A stretch of 64,000 nucleotides of DNA from Carboxylicivirga longa (GTDB lineage: Bacteria > Bacteroidota > Bacteroidia > Bacteroidales > Marinilabiliaceae). The stretch is taken from assembly GCF_050589825.1 (NCBI RefSeq), contig NZ_JBNGOZ010000004.1, positions 1-64,000 of the forward strand, read 5' to 3'. The notes under the pieces are model-generated. The model was given only the letters and a program-made list of their open reading frames with translations, made no database searches and had not been told where the DNA came from. The translations under genes were made by a program, and so were the position numbers. Shown here one piece after another: positions 54,679 to 63,089 of this stretch (position 1 is the stretch's first letter; each line of letters begins with the position of its first letter).

Positions 54679-55671
54679 ATGAGTAATTTGCAAACAACAT
54701 ATTTAGGAATTCCCATCAAAAATCCAATTGTGGTGGGTAGCTCTGGTTTATCATCGACCATTGACGGTATAAAGGCACTGGCGAAGGCCGGGGTGGCCGC
54801 CATAGTGCTCAAGTCTGTTTTTGAAGAGGAAATTAAGGCGGAAGCGGAACAAACAATAGGACAGCAATTGGGGCAGGACGATAATAACCTGGAGTTCTAC
54901 GATTACTATGATTATCAGGTTAAAAACGAGGTACTGGATCGTTATGTGTCGCTCATTCGCGAGGCCAAGGCAGCCGTTGATATACCCATTATTGCCAGTA
55001 TTAACTGCTCAAGTTACAGTGAATGGGTATCCTTTGCCCATAAGATTGAAGAGGCGGGAGCCGATGGTATTGAGCTTAATATCTTTAAGCTTCCCTTTGG
55101 TGTGAAGGATGAGGCCGCTGCCATTGAAAAAATATATTTCGATATTGTGGATAAAGTAAAGACGAGCCTGCGCATACCCTTCGGTATAAAACTGGCACCT
55201 TACTTTACCAACCTGGGAAATGTTATTCATCGCCTGTCGCACAGCGGCGCGCAGGGTTTGGTGCTTTTTAATCGTTTCACCTCAGTTGATTACGATATTG
55301 AGAATGATCAGGTGGTGGTAGGCAAAGTATACTCCAATGCCGATGAGTATGTGAATTCATTGCGTTGGATATCCATTGCTGCACCAAATGCAGGTTGTGA
55401 CCTGATTGCCTCAACAGGCATACATGATTATCGCACGCTTGTAAAGATGTTAATGGCAGGTGCTTCATCGGTTGAGCTGGTGTCGGCTATTTATAAAGAA
55501 GGAGCTGAGGTAGTGGGTGCCATGCTGAGCGAGTTGGAGCAGTGGATGAGCCGTCGAGGTTTCCAGTCCATTGCCGATTTTAAAGGGCGCCTGAGTCAGG
55601 GAGAGGCCTCCAATCCCGAGGTGTTTGAGCGCGTTCAGTTTATGCGTTACTTCTCAGGGCATAAACAATAG
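54679..55671 (+). CDS. Dihydroorotate dehydrogenase-like protein
   Basis: A 330-residue FMN-type TIM barrel: LGIPIKNPIVVGSSGLSSTIDGIK at the start, AKAGVAAIVLKSVFEEE, PIIASINCSSYSEWVSFAHKIEEAGADGIELNI, GIKLAPYFTN, LVLFNRF and LIASTGIHDYRTLVKMLMAGASSVELVSA. It is of the 'dihydroorotate dehydrogenase-like' branch; pyrimidine function is not assured. The ATG at 54679 lies 4 bp after gltA, so the three genes form one operon. The NfnA-like protein has the PyrK fold, so pairing with this protein is possible. Confidence 0.9.
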   Translation: MSNLQTTYLGIPIKNPIVVGSSGLSSTIDGIKALAKAGVAAIVLKSVFEEEIKAEAEQTIGQQLGQDDNNLEFYDYYDYQVKNEVLDRYVSLIREAKAAVDIPIIASINCSSYSEWVSFAHKIEEAGADGIELNIFKLPFGVKDEAAAIEKIYFDIVDKVKTSLRIPFGIKLAPYFTNLGNVIHRLSHSGAQGLVLFNRFTSVDYDIENDQVVVGKVYSNADEYVNSLRWISIAAPNAGCDLIASTGIHDYRTLVKMLMAGASSVELVSAIYKEGAEVVGAMLSELEQWMSRRGFQSIADFKGRLSQGEASNPEVFERVQFMRYFSGHKQ

Positions 55672-55688
55672 CAATAGCAGAAAGAAAA

Positions 55689-55740
55689 GATAGGGAGAAG
55701 GCAGGGGTGAATTTGTTTCAACTTCTGCCTTCTCCCTATC
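55689..55740. terminator. Long inverted repeat after the nfn-type operon
   Basis: GATAGGGAGAAGGCAG and CTGCCTTCTCCCTATC are exact 16-bp complements with a 20-nt loop. No clear T-run follows, but the position, 17 bp after the stop, fits a transcript end. Confidence 0.7.
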
Positions 55741-55762
55741 AACTAATTCCCTTATTTACTGC

Positions 55763-55793
55763 TTTGTTTCTTACTTTTTTATTTCTATCTTTG
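55763..55793 (+). promoter_or_regulatory. Promoter of the rpsF-rpsR-rplI operon
   Basis: TTTG at 55763-55766, a 19-nt spacer and TATCTTTG at 55786-55793 match the Bacteroidota promoter exactly. The expected start is about 55800, 30 bp before rpsF. Confidence 0.8.
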
Positions 55794-55830
55794 CGCCCTG
55801 ATTATTTAAACCTTCTAAAATTAAGAAGAT

Positions 55831-56178
55831 ATGTTAAATCGTTATGAAACCGTTTTCATTTTAACTCCCGTTTTGTCTGATGTTCAGATGAAGGAAGCGG
55901 TCGACAAATTCAAAGGTTTGATTGTTGAGGCCGGAGGTAAAATGGTAAATGAAGAAAATTGGGGACTTCGTAAGCTTGCTTACCCAATTCAAAAGAAGTC
56001 AACAGGATTTTACCAGTTGTTCGAATTCGAAGCTAATGGTGATTTTATTGCCAAGTTCGAAACTGCGTTCCGTCGCGACGAGCGCGTGTTACGCTTCTTG
56101 TCATTCAGATTAGACAAGTACGCAATGGCGTATGCAGAGAAAAGAAGATCAACTAAAAAAGAAAAAAAGGAGAACTAG
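55831..56178 (+). CDS. rpsF: Ribosomal protein bS6
   Basis: A 115-residue small-subunit protein that binds next to bS18. It begins with the family text LNRYETVFILTPVLSDVQMKE and contains NWGLRKLAYPIQKKSTGFY, followed by a lysine-rich tail. Gene order rpsF-rpsR-rplI is conserved in many bacteria. Confidence 0.98.
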   Translation: MLNRYETVFILTPVLSDVQMKEAVDKFKGLIVEAGGKMVNEENWGLRKLAYPIQKKSTGFYQLFEFEANGDFIAKFETAFRRDERVLRFLSFRLDKYAMAYAEKRRSTKKEKKEN

Positions 56179-56181
56179 ACC

Positions 56182-56451
56182 ATGGCACAGAATCAATCAG
56201 AAATCAGGTATTTGACTCCTCCGTCAGTAGAAATTAAAAAGAAGAAGTACTGTCGTTTCAAAAAGAACAAGATCAAGTATATCGATTACAAAGATCCTGA
56301 GTTCTTAAAGAAATTCCTGAACGAGCAGGGTAAGATTTTACCTCGTCGTCTCACCGGTACATCTTTAAAGTATCAGCGCAAAGTTGCGCAAGCAGTGAAG
56401 CGTGCACGTCACTTGGCCTTGTTGCCATACGTAACCGATTTGATGAAATAA
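56182..56451 (+). CDS. rpsR: Ribosomal protein bS18
   Basis: An 89-residue protein with the bS18 core CRFKKNKIKYIDYKDPEFL and GKILPRRLTGTSLKYQRKVAQAVKRARHLALLPY. It starts 3 bp after rpsF. One cysteine remains and no CxxC zinc set is visible. Confidence 0.98.
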   Translation: MAQNQSEIRYLTPPSVEIKKKKYCRFKKNKIKYIDYKDPEFLKKFLNEQGKILPRRLTGTSLKYQRKVAQAVKRARHLALLPYVTDLMK

Positions 56452-56469
56452 GAAAAAGGAGGATTTACG

Positions 56470-56913
56470 ATGGAAATTATTTTAAGAGAAGATATTCAGA
56501 ATCTTGGCCATAAGAACGACATTGTGACGGTAAAGAATGGTTACGGACGTAATTATTTGATTCCACAAGGCCTTGCTGTGTTGGCAACGCCGTCGGCTAA
56601 GAAAGTACACGCAGAAAACCTGCGTCAGAGAGCTCATAAAGAAGAGAAAATCAAAAATGAAGCACTCGAAGTAGCTAAAACACTGGAAGGTAAGTCATTT
56701 ACTATTGGTGCAAAAGCTTCGTCAACGGGTAAGATTTTCGGTTCTGTAAATACCATTCAAATTGCAGAGGCATTAACTAAAGAAGGTTTCAGCGTTGAGC
56801 GTAAGAGCATTTCGATGAAAGACGATGCCAAAGAATTGGGTACTTACACGGCTACTGTTAAGCTACACCGTGAAGTTAAGGTTGACATCTCAATTGAGGT
56901 GGTTGCCGAATAA
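56470..56913 (+). CDS. rplI: Ribosomal protein bL9
   Basis: A 147-residue large-subunit protein with the usual N-terminal signature (MEIILREDIQNLGHKNDIVTVKNGYGRNYLIPQGLA), a long connecting helix and a C-terminal domain. It is the last gene of the operon, followed by a strong terminator. Confidence 0.98.
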   Translation: MEIILREDIQNLGHKNDIVTVKNGYGRNYLIPQGLAVLATPSAKKVHAENLRQRAHKEEKIKNEALEVAKTLEGKSFTIGAKASSTGKIFGSVNTIQIAEALTKEGFSVERKSISMKDDAKELGTYTATVKLHREVKVDISIEVVAE

Positions 56914-56963
56914 CAATTTTATTAATCTCGGATAGATTAAAAAGCATTTTTCAAACAGACATA

Positions 56964-56992
56964 AACCACCATGGGGACATGGTGGTTTTTTT
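56964..56992 (+). terminator. Terminator of the rpsF-rpsR-rplI operon
   Basis: AACCACCATG-GGGA-CATGGTGGTT hairpin followed by TTTTT. Confidence 0.92.
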
Positions 56993-57015
56993 GTGTCTTT
57001 TGGTTAAGGTAAAAA

Positions 57016-57062
57016 AATAAGCGGATGACTAAATGCCAGGAGCATCGAGTCATCCGCTTATT
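57016..57062. terminator. Hairpin between convergent genes (GATGACT family, copy 3)
   Basis: AATAAGCGGATGACT and AGTCATCCGCTTATT are exact 15-bp complements with a 17-nt loop that contains CAGGAGC. It sits 20 bp beyond the ridA stop, and downstream of rplI. Confidence 0.75.
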
Positions 57063-57082
57063 CAGTGCAGTTTTGTAGTATA

Positions 57083-57460
57083 TTATTTTACTGCAATAGT
57101 CTCAATTTCTACCATTACGCCCAGGGGTAACTCCTTAACAGCAAAGGCGGCACGCGCCGGCGGGTTTTCTTTATAGCGAGCACCATATACTTCGTTCATG
57201 GCGGCAAAATTGGCCATGTCGCTCAGTAGGCAGGTAGATTTTACCACATCTGCAAAAGAGTAGCCGGCCTCTTCAAGAATTGCAGCAATATTTTTCATCA
57301 CCTGTTCGGTCTGCTCTTTTATACCGCCTTCTACTACCTTGCCTGTGGCGGGATCAACCGGCACCTGGCCCGATATATAAAGGGTTCCGTTGGCCTCAAT
57401 AGCCTGGCTGTAGGGGCCAATAGCTCCCGGTGCCTTGCTTGTTGAAATCACTTTTTTCAT
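57083..57460 (-). CDS. ridA: RidA-family enamine/imine deaminase
   Basis: A 125-residue protein that hydrolyses reactive enamines formed by PLP enzymes. The family text is complete: TSKAPGAIGPYSQAIEANGTLYISGQVPVDP, EEAGYSFADVVKSTCLLSDM, the active-site arginine in NPPARAAFAVKELPLGVMVEIE. It lies 34 bp downstream of lptD in the same direction. Confidence 0.96.
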   Translation of the reverse strand: MKKVISTSKAPGAIGPYSQAIEANGTLYISGQVPVDPATGKVVEGGIKEQTEQVMKNIAAILEEAGYSFADVVKSTCLLSDMANFAAMNEVYGARYKENPPARAAFAVKELPLGVMVEIETIAVK

Positions 57461-57494
57461 ATTTGCTATTTTATCGGTTGTGTTTGTCTGTGGA

Positions 57495-60230
57495 TTAATA
57501 GAAGTTGGCGTTGTCGCGCGGGTGGTTGCGTTTTTCGTACTTTAGGTCTTGCAGCATGCTTGAATTTACACGTATGGTAAAGAAATAAGACTTATAACGC
57601 CCCACGGGTACCAGGTTAAAGCTCATGCTCCAGCAGTGAAGATCGCGGCTTATACCAACGTTAGTGTGCGCAATTTCTTTGCGGTCGAAGCTGTAGCCCG
57701 AAGCAAAGTTAATGCGCCATTTGGGTGTTAACGACAGGTTGCCATTAAGATTCACGTCTGATGTAACTTTAAAGTCATAGTCCATTTTGTCCTTGTTGAA
57801 CTTACCCCGGCTCAAACGGAATGAGTAATTAAGCGATATATTCCAGGGTATCTCAAATTTGGCGTAGCCATCGTCATCGGTGGTGAAGCTGGCATTGCTA
57901 CCCTGGAATGCTGCCTGAGGATCAAATTCTTGATTATTGAGCGGATCAGGCGGTAGTGCATTGGGGTCTTCATCGCTACCATTCGCCTCGTTGTTATTTT
58001 TTTTGTCTTTTTTCTTAAAGGTATCCGAACCAAAATTAAGTCCAAAGCTCAGGTTGGCGCTTTCCAGTCGCAGCAGCTTGCGGCGTTGTGACCATACTGA
58101 TTCATTTATGCGTCTGCCTAATGAGTCGAGTGCGTAGGGGTCGAAGCGGGCGCCAAAATTCACATTGGTGCCAAATAGCTTGGTACGACCCGTCATGTTA
58201 ATGGGTTGCCACTTCAAGGAGTCGGCCAAAAAGTTATAGCTGGAACTGAAGTTTAAGCTCTCCAGTATTTTTATCTTCTTAAAACCGGTAGTGTCACGGT
58301 CGCTCTTTACTTTCATCTCCAGGGTATTGCCCAGACTCAGGCTCATGGATCCTGATTTACCACGCCCTGGTACACCGTATATGGCACCCTCGTAGTAAGA
58401 GTAGTCATGACGAACCACTTCATCGCGTTTCTCGTCGTAATATTCAAACCAGTCGTAATATCCATATTTCGATTCGCCAAAGTCAGGTCGGTACGACATC
58501 GATACCGAAGGGGTGGCTACATGACGGATGGCATCTACCTTATTGCCAAAAAGTTTGCGCCAGGGACGAAAGAATGTATAAATTTTGGTTGATGTACCTG
58601 CGCTAAAGCTATAGTCGTACACGCGGTTGAAGCCTGATGTAGTATCTTTATTAATGATGGTTTGTGATTGTTCATCATAGCCCTTCGTAACTTTGTTCAG
58701 ATACCAGCGCTCGGTGTAGTTGAACGATGGCGATACGGTGAAGTGCTTGAGGAATTTAATGTTCATGGCCACCGGTATACTGTGCTTTACACCATTCTTC
58801 CACTGGTTGGCAAAATCATCACCCGTAAAACCCAGCTCCGATTCCTTGGCATGGACGTAATTTTTCATGTTACCGGTGTAAGATAAGCTCACTTTCTCCA
58901 ATATGTTTTCTTTGGTACCCACTTTATTCTTCTTCTTAAAGGGGTAGAAGCGATTGACGGTAAAAGTCAGATCTGGTATGGTTAGGTCGATGGTGGTATC
59001 CCGACTGTTTTGCGAGTGCAGCAGGTTGGCTGAGAAATTAAAGGGTTTACCGGCCCAGCGTCTGCTGTAAGATATGCTGGAGCGCTTTGTATTTGTAGAA
59101 ATATCGTTATTGGCCGGATTGTACAGGCTGTTTACATTATTTTGGTCAAAGGAGCTGGTTGAGTAGTTTACGCTGGCTGAGAAAGATTGAAATGGATTGG
59201 ATTTGGCATCTTGTCGGTGCGACCATGTGATGGCCATATCTTTTGTTTTACGATAGTCAGGAAGATCTTTCTCGCTATATATATTGGTGATATATTGAAA
59301 GTTAAAACGACCGTTAAATTTGTAACGCAGTTTGTAGTTCGAGCCGGTGCGTATGGCCCACGAGCCGTTGGTGAAAATATCACCTTTCAGGGTCAGGTCA
59401 AAATAGTCGTTGGCAGCCCAGTAATAGCCTCCATCGCTTAGTCCAAAGCCCCGTTGCTGCTCATCGCGATAGGATGGAAAGAGGAAACCCGAGCTGTAAG
59501 AGCTGGTGGTGGGTATCATGGCAAAGGGTACAACGATGGGCAGTTTTACATCTTCCACTACCAGGTAGGCCGGTCCGGTAATGGTTTTTTTCCCGGGTAT
59601 TACTTTGGCTTTGGTTAGGTTCAGGTAAAAGTGTGGATGGTCGTGATGATCGCAGGTTGTGTATTTGGCATTGCGCATGCAATAGGAATTATCCTCTATT
59701 TTTTTTGCTTTACTACCCACCACATAACCTTCGCCCTGTTCTGTAACGATGTGCTCAATAATGGCTTTCTCGGTCTCAAAGTTATACTTCATCCTGCGCA
59801 TGGTGTATTCACCGCTGGGATCGGTAAAGACCGGCAGCCCAATCTCGTTGCCCAATGAATCTACCGTGCCGTATGCTAAGGCGGTACTGCTGTCCATGTC
59901 CAGCACAATAGTATGTGCCTTTAAAAGAACATCCTGATAGCTTACTTCGGCATTGCCGTATAAATATGTTTTTTGAGTCTGAAGATTAAAATCAATGGAA
60001 TCGCTGGCCTTATAATTTACTTCGGCGTCGATAATGAACGAACCAGACTGTGCTTCGGTGGTGTCATTGGCAGCATGAGTTTCATTATGCGAAATATTTT
60101 TAAGAGGTTCCTGTGCGTTAATCTGCACAGAAAGCAGAGGCAGCCCCAATGCAATAAGCGCTAATGCAATTGTGCTGAGTAGTTTATATGTTATTGATGT
60201 AAGTTGTGTCAAAATGATATGTTTTTTCAA
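57495..60230 (-). CDS. lptD: Putative LPS-assembly protein LptD (OstA-type)
   Basis: A 911-residue outer-membrane protein. After a signal peptide comes an OstA-like beta-jellyroll region (DSIDFNLQTQKTYLYGNAEVSYQDVLLKAHTIVLDM), then a long barrel with alternating strands and text typical of Bacteroidota LptD (PVVVPFAMIPTTSSYSSGFLFPSY-like segment, NVGISRDLHCWSMSFNLVPVGRYKSYFFTIRVNSSMLQDLKY near the end). LptD with LptE places LPS in the outer leaflet. A low-complexity acidic/asparagine stretch near residues 735-770 is probably a surface loop. It is co-directional with ridA and divergent from the amidase gene. Confidence 0.88.
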   Translation of the reverse strand: MKKHIILTQLTSITYKLLSTIALALIALGLPLLSVQINAQEPLKNISHNETHAANDTTEAQSGSFIIDAEVNYKASDSIDFNLQTQKTYLYGNAEVSYQDVLLKAHTIVLDMDSSTALAYGTVDSLGNEIGLPVFTDPSGEYTMRRMKYNFETEKAIIEHIVTEQGEGYVVGSKAKKIEDNSYCMRNAKYTTCDHHDHPHFYLNLTKAKVIPGKKTITGPAYLVVEDVKLPIVVPFAMIPTTSSYSSGFLFPSYRDEQQRGFGLSDGGYYWAANDYFDLTLKGDIFTNGSWAIRTGSNYKLRYKFNGRFNFQYITNIYSEKDLPDYRKTKDMAITWSHRQDAKSNPFQSFSASVNYSTSSFDQNNVNSLYNPANNDISTNTKRSSISYSRRWAGKPFNFSANLLHSQNSRDTTIDLTIPDLTFTVNRFYPFKKKNKVGTKENILEKVSLSYTGNMKNYVHAKESELGFTGDDFANQWKNGVKHSIPVAMNIKFLKHFTVSPSFNYTERWYLNKVTKGYDEQSQTIINKDTTSGFNRVYDYSFSAGTSTKIYTFFRPWRKLFGNKVDAIRHVATPSVSMSYRPDFGESKYGYYDWFEYYDEKRDEVVRHDYSYYEGAIYGVPGRGKSGSMSLSLGNTLEMKVKSDRDTTGFKKIKILESLNFSSSYNFLADSLKWQPINMTGRTKLFGTNVNFGARFDPYALDSLGRRINESVWSQRRKLLRLESANLSFGLNFGSDTFKKKDKKNNNEANGSDEDPNALPPDPLNNQEFDPQAAFQGSNASFTTDDDGYAKFEIPWNISLNYSFRLSRGKFNKDKMDYDFKVTSDVNLNGNLSLTPKWRINFASGYSFDRKEIAHTNVGISRDLHCWSMSFNLVPVGRYKSYFFTIRVNSSMLQDLKYEKRNHPRDNANFY

Positions 60231-60350
60231 GCGGATACAAAAATAATTAAAAATTACGCACTACTTAGCCTACGCGGTAAATAATGCCGTGCCTTGCTTT
60301 TTTAAGTGCGTATAATTTTTCTATTTTTGAACATTAATTTTTGCAGAAGT

Positions 60351-61451
60351 ATGACAACTTATATATTCAAAACACGTGTTCTGCTAAACCTTTTGATCGG
60401 TGTTTTATTATTTTTTAATGATTTACAGCTGTCCGCGCAGGAGACTATACGCTTTAAAACGGTAGTGATAGATGCGGGCCACGGTGGTCGCGATTCAGGT
60501 GCCTTGGGTAAATTTTCTAAAGAAAAGGATATTGTCCTTGATGTGGCGCTTCAGGTAGGTGCTTACATTAAGAAATATATGCCTGACATTAATGTGGTGT
60601 ATACCCGCAAGTCCGATGTGTTTGTTCCACTGAGTAAAAGGGCTGACATTGCCAATGAGCACGACGCCGATCTTTTCTTGTCCATTCACGCCAATGCCAT
60701 CTCTACTTCTAAGATTTATGGTGCCGAAACTTTCGTTTTGGGTCTGCATCGCACCGACGAGAACCTTGAGGTGGCGAAGCTTGAAAACTCGGTGATTACC
60801 CTTGAGGAGGATTATACGACCACTTATGAGGGGTTTGACCCTAATTCTGCCGAGTCATATATCATCTTTGAGTTAATGCAAAATATACACATCGACCAAA
60901 GTATACAGATGGCTTCTTTGGTGCAGTCTCAGTTTAAAGAGCGGGTAGGACGCAAGGATCGCGGCGTTAAGCAGGCCGGGTTTTTGGTGCTGCGTCGGGC
61001 ATCCATGCCCAGCGTGTTGATAGAGCTTGGGTTTCTGACCAATCACAATGAAGAAAAATTCATTGCCTCGGAAAAGGGAAAGACTTACATGGCCTCTGCT
61101 ATCTTTCGGGCCGTACGTGCCTATAAAGAAGAGTTCGATTCAAAAAGCCGAATGGAAGAGTTTGCAAGCCTTGCCCAATCGGCCGAAGCGACAAAAATTA
61201 GTTACCGCATACAAGTGGCCTCATCGAAAAAGGCCATACGTAAAAGTGCTAACATTTATGAACGCTTCACTGATGTGTGGGAATTCGAACAGGGTGGGCG
61301 TTATAAATACACCACTCAATACCATACCAACTATGAGAAAGCTCAAGCTGCCCTGAGTCAAATACGCGAAGAGGTAAAGGATGCTTTTTTGGTGGCTTTC
61401 AAAGGCGACCAGCCAATTCCCTTAAAGGAGGCAGTGGCCTTACAGCAATAG
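60351..61451 (+). CDS. N-acetylmuramoyl-L-alanine amidase with SPOR-like C-terminus
   Basis: A 366-residue peptidoglycan hydrolase. A signal peptide is followed by an Amidase_3 domain with zinc ligands in VVIDAGHGGRDSGALG, a Glu in SKEKDIVLDVAL, LSIHANAIS and VLIELGFLTNHNEEKF. The last ~82 residues (SYRIQVASSKKAI to IPLKEAVALQQ) look like a SPOR-type peptidoglycan-binding domain. A very similar end is found on the next gene's product. I chose the ATG at 60351. It cleaves stem peptides from glycan strands, as in cell separation. Confidence 0.93.
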   Translation: MTTYIFKTRVLLNLLIGVLLFFNDLQLSAQETIRFKTVVIDAGHGGRDSGALGKFSKEKDIVLDVALQVGAYIKKYMPDINVVYTRKSDVFVPLSKRADIANEHDADLFLSIHANAISTSKIYGAETFVLGLHRTDENLEVAKLENSVITLEEDYTTTYEGFDPNSAESYIIFELMQNIHIDQSIQMASLVQSQFKERVGRKDRGVKQAGFLVLRRASMPSVLIELGFLTNHNEEKFIASEKGKTYMASAIFRAVRAYKEEFDSKSRMEEFASLAQSAEATKISYRIQVASSKKAIRKSANIYERFTDVWEFEQGGRYKYTTQYHTNYEKAQAALSQIREEVKDAFLVAFKGDQPIPLKEAVALQQ

Positions 61452-61538
61452 GTGATGTTTATGGTATTTGCAATTATTTTGCTTAAATTGAGTTGCTTGT
61501 GCCACATCAGCGATTAGGATATAAACAAACTACATAGT

Positions 61539-62777
61539 ATGAAGAAAGAAGTTAAGATCGGCATTACAGTTTTCGTTGCATTTTTAATGGTGTTGTGGGG
61601 GGTGAATTTTCTCAAAGGGCGTAACCTTATTAAAATTGGCAATTCATATTATGGTGTTTACGATAGGATAGATGGTCTAACCGAGGCGAGTCCCGTTTTT
61701 TTTCGGGGATTTAAAATTGGTTCAGTGCGTCAAATAGAATTTCATCCGTATCAGCCCAATCGGTTTTTGGTTACTTTTACACTTTTTGATGAGATTACTA
61801 TACCCCGCGATTCCAAGGCTCAAATTTACAGTTTGGATTTAATGGGCTCAAAGGGGGTGCAGTTTGTGCAGGGTAAGAGTGAGACGATGCTGGCCGTTGG
61901 CGACACGATGAACACCTCGGTTGTTGGTGATTTGGCCGATAAGATGAGTATGGAAGTGCTACCATTGAAAGACAAGACGGAGCGTTTGATTGTTAAGCTC
62001 GATACCGTGCTTACGAATATTGGTGCCATGTTTAGTGAAGAAAAGGGTAGCTTTCACTCGAGTATGCGTAATCTGGATCGTTCCTTGCAGCATTTTGAGT
62101 CCATCAGTCGTAATCTGGCCCGGAAGATGGAGCAGGATGGTGACCTATCGCTGATGATTCAACGTACTGACTCACTGATTGCCATGATGACTGCTCAACG
62201 ACCCTACGTAGATTCTACCTTCGCCAACATGGCGCGTTTTACCGGGCAACTCAAAGAAACCAATATTGATGCTACGGTGGAACAGTTGCGTTCTACCATG
62301 GCCAGTGCGAATTTATTGCTCGATAGTATGAACAATGGTAAAGGATCGCTGGGTATGCTCATGTCCGACGAAGAGCTTTACCACTCACTAAATGCTGTAA
62401 GTGATAATTTAAATCGTTTATTGATTGATTTTCGTCATAACCCGGATCGCTATGTGTCTTTTTCGGCAGTTAACTTTGGTCGTAAATTTGTAGTTACTGA
62501 TCAGGCTTACGGTGTTGGCGGCATTGTGTTTGAAATACAGTTAATGAATTCGCGTACACCTGTTGCTTTTGATAAGACTATTTTGGACGGAAAATATATT
62601 GTTTATGAGGATTATCGTAAGTCTACTTATGTGTACTCGGTGGGGCAAACGCGTAATTTTGATGAAGCTAACAAAATCTTGGACGAAGTAATCGATCAGT
62701 ATGGTGAGTCTCAAATAGTGGCCTTGGAGAATGGAGTGCCTATCAGCCTGAAAAAGGCCCTGCGCAAACTCAATTAA
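61539..62777 (+). CDS. MlaD/MCE-domain protein with SPOR-like C-terminus
   Basis: A 412-residue membrane-anchored protein: one N-terminal helix (IGITVFVAFLMVLWGVNFL), an MCE domain about 35-115 (YDRIDGLTEASPVFFRGFKIGSVRQIEF), a helical region to about 300, and a C-terminal domain (327-412) that parallels the SPOR-like end of the amidase (FEIQLMNSR, then YSVGQTRNFDEANKILDEVI and VALENGVPISLKKAL). MCE proteins bind lipids for transport between membranes. The extra domain suggests anchoring at peptidoglycan. No mlaE/mlaF genes are adjacent. Confidence 0.9.
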   Translation: MKKEVKIGITVFVAFLMVLWGVNFLKGRNLIKIGNSYYGVYDRIDGLTEASPVFFRGFKIGSVRQIEFHPYQPNRFLVTFTLFDEITIPRDSKAQIYSLDLMGSKGVQFVQGKSETMLAVGDTMNTSVVGDLADKMSMEVLPLKDKTERLIVKLDTVLTNIGAMFSEEKGSFHSSMRNLDRSLQHFESISRNLARKMEQDGDLSLMIQRTDSLIAMMTAQRPYVDSTFANMARFTGQLKETNIDATVEQLRSTMASANLLLDSMNNGKGSLGMLMSDEELYHSLNAVSDNLNRLLIDFRHNPDRYVSFSAVNFGRKFVVTDQAYGVGGIVFEIQLMNSRTPVAFDKTILDGKYIVYEDYRKSTYVYSVGQTRNFDEANKILDEVIDQYGESQIVALENGVPISLKKALRKLN

Positions 62778-63089
62778 AATATGTTTATATTGTTCAGTTT
62801 CAGGACGAAAAATAAATTTTAAACATTTTTCGACTAATTAGTCTATAATTTCCAAATCCTTTGATTACAGCTGCTTTGGTGTGTTAACTGAAAGTTACGC
62901 ATATTATATAAGTTGCGGCTGGTCAGGCGGTTACACCTTTTACTTATAATGAACTGATTATTAGGTATACAATAGTTTTTTTGTATTTGTCAAGCGTTTG
63001 GACGTTTTTTTTTCATTTATTTTTTCACAATTTTTGTTTTCGCATTAAAGATAGTTAACAAACATAATTCTATAAAGGAAACAGAAAGA
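62778..63089. other. AT-rich region upstream of dnaA
   Basis: No gene is seen. I found no good TTATCCACA-type DnaA box. Runs of T and A near 62970-63050 are AT-rich enough for an unwinding element, but nothing confirms an origin. TGTATTTG near 62980 is one mismatch from a -7 box. Confidence 0.3.

Noticed and set aside
62778..63089. Replication origin upstream of dnaA
   Set aside because: No convincing DnaA boxes; being next to dnaA is not enough.
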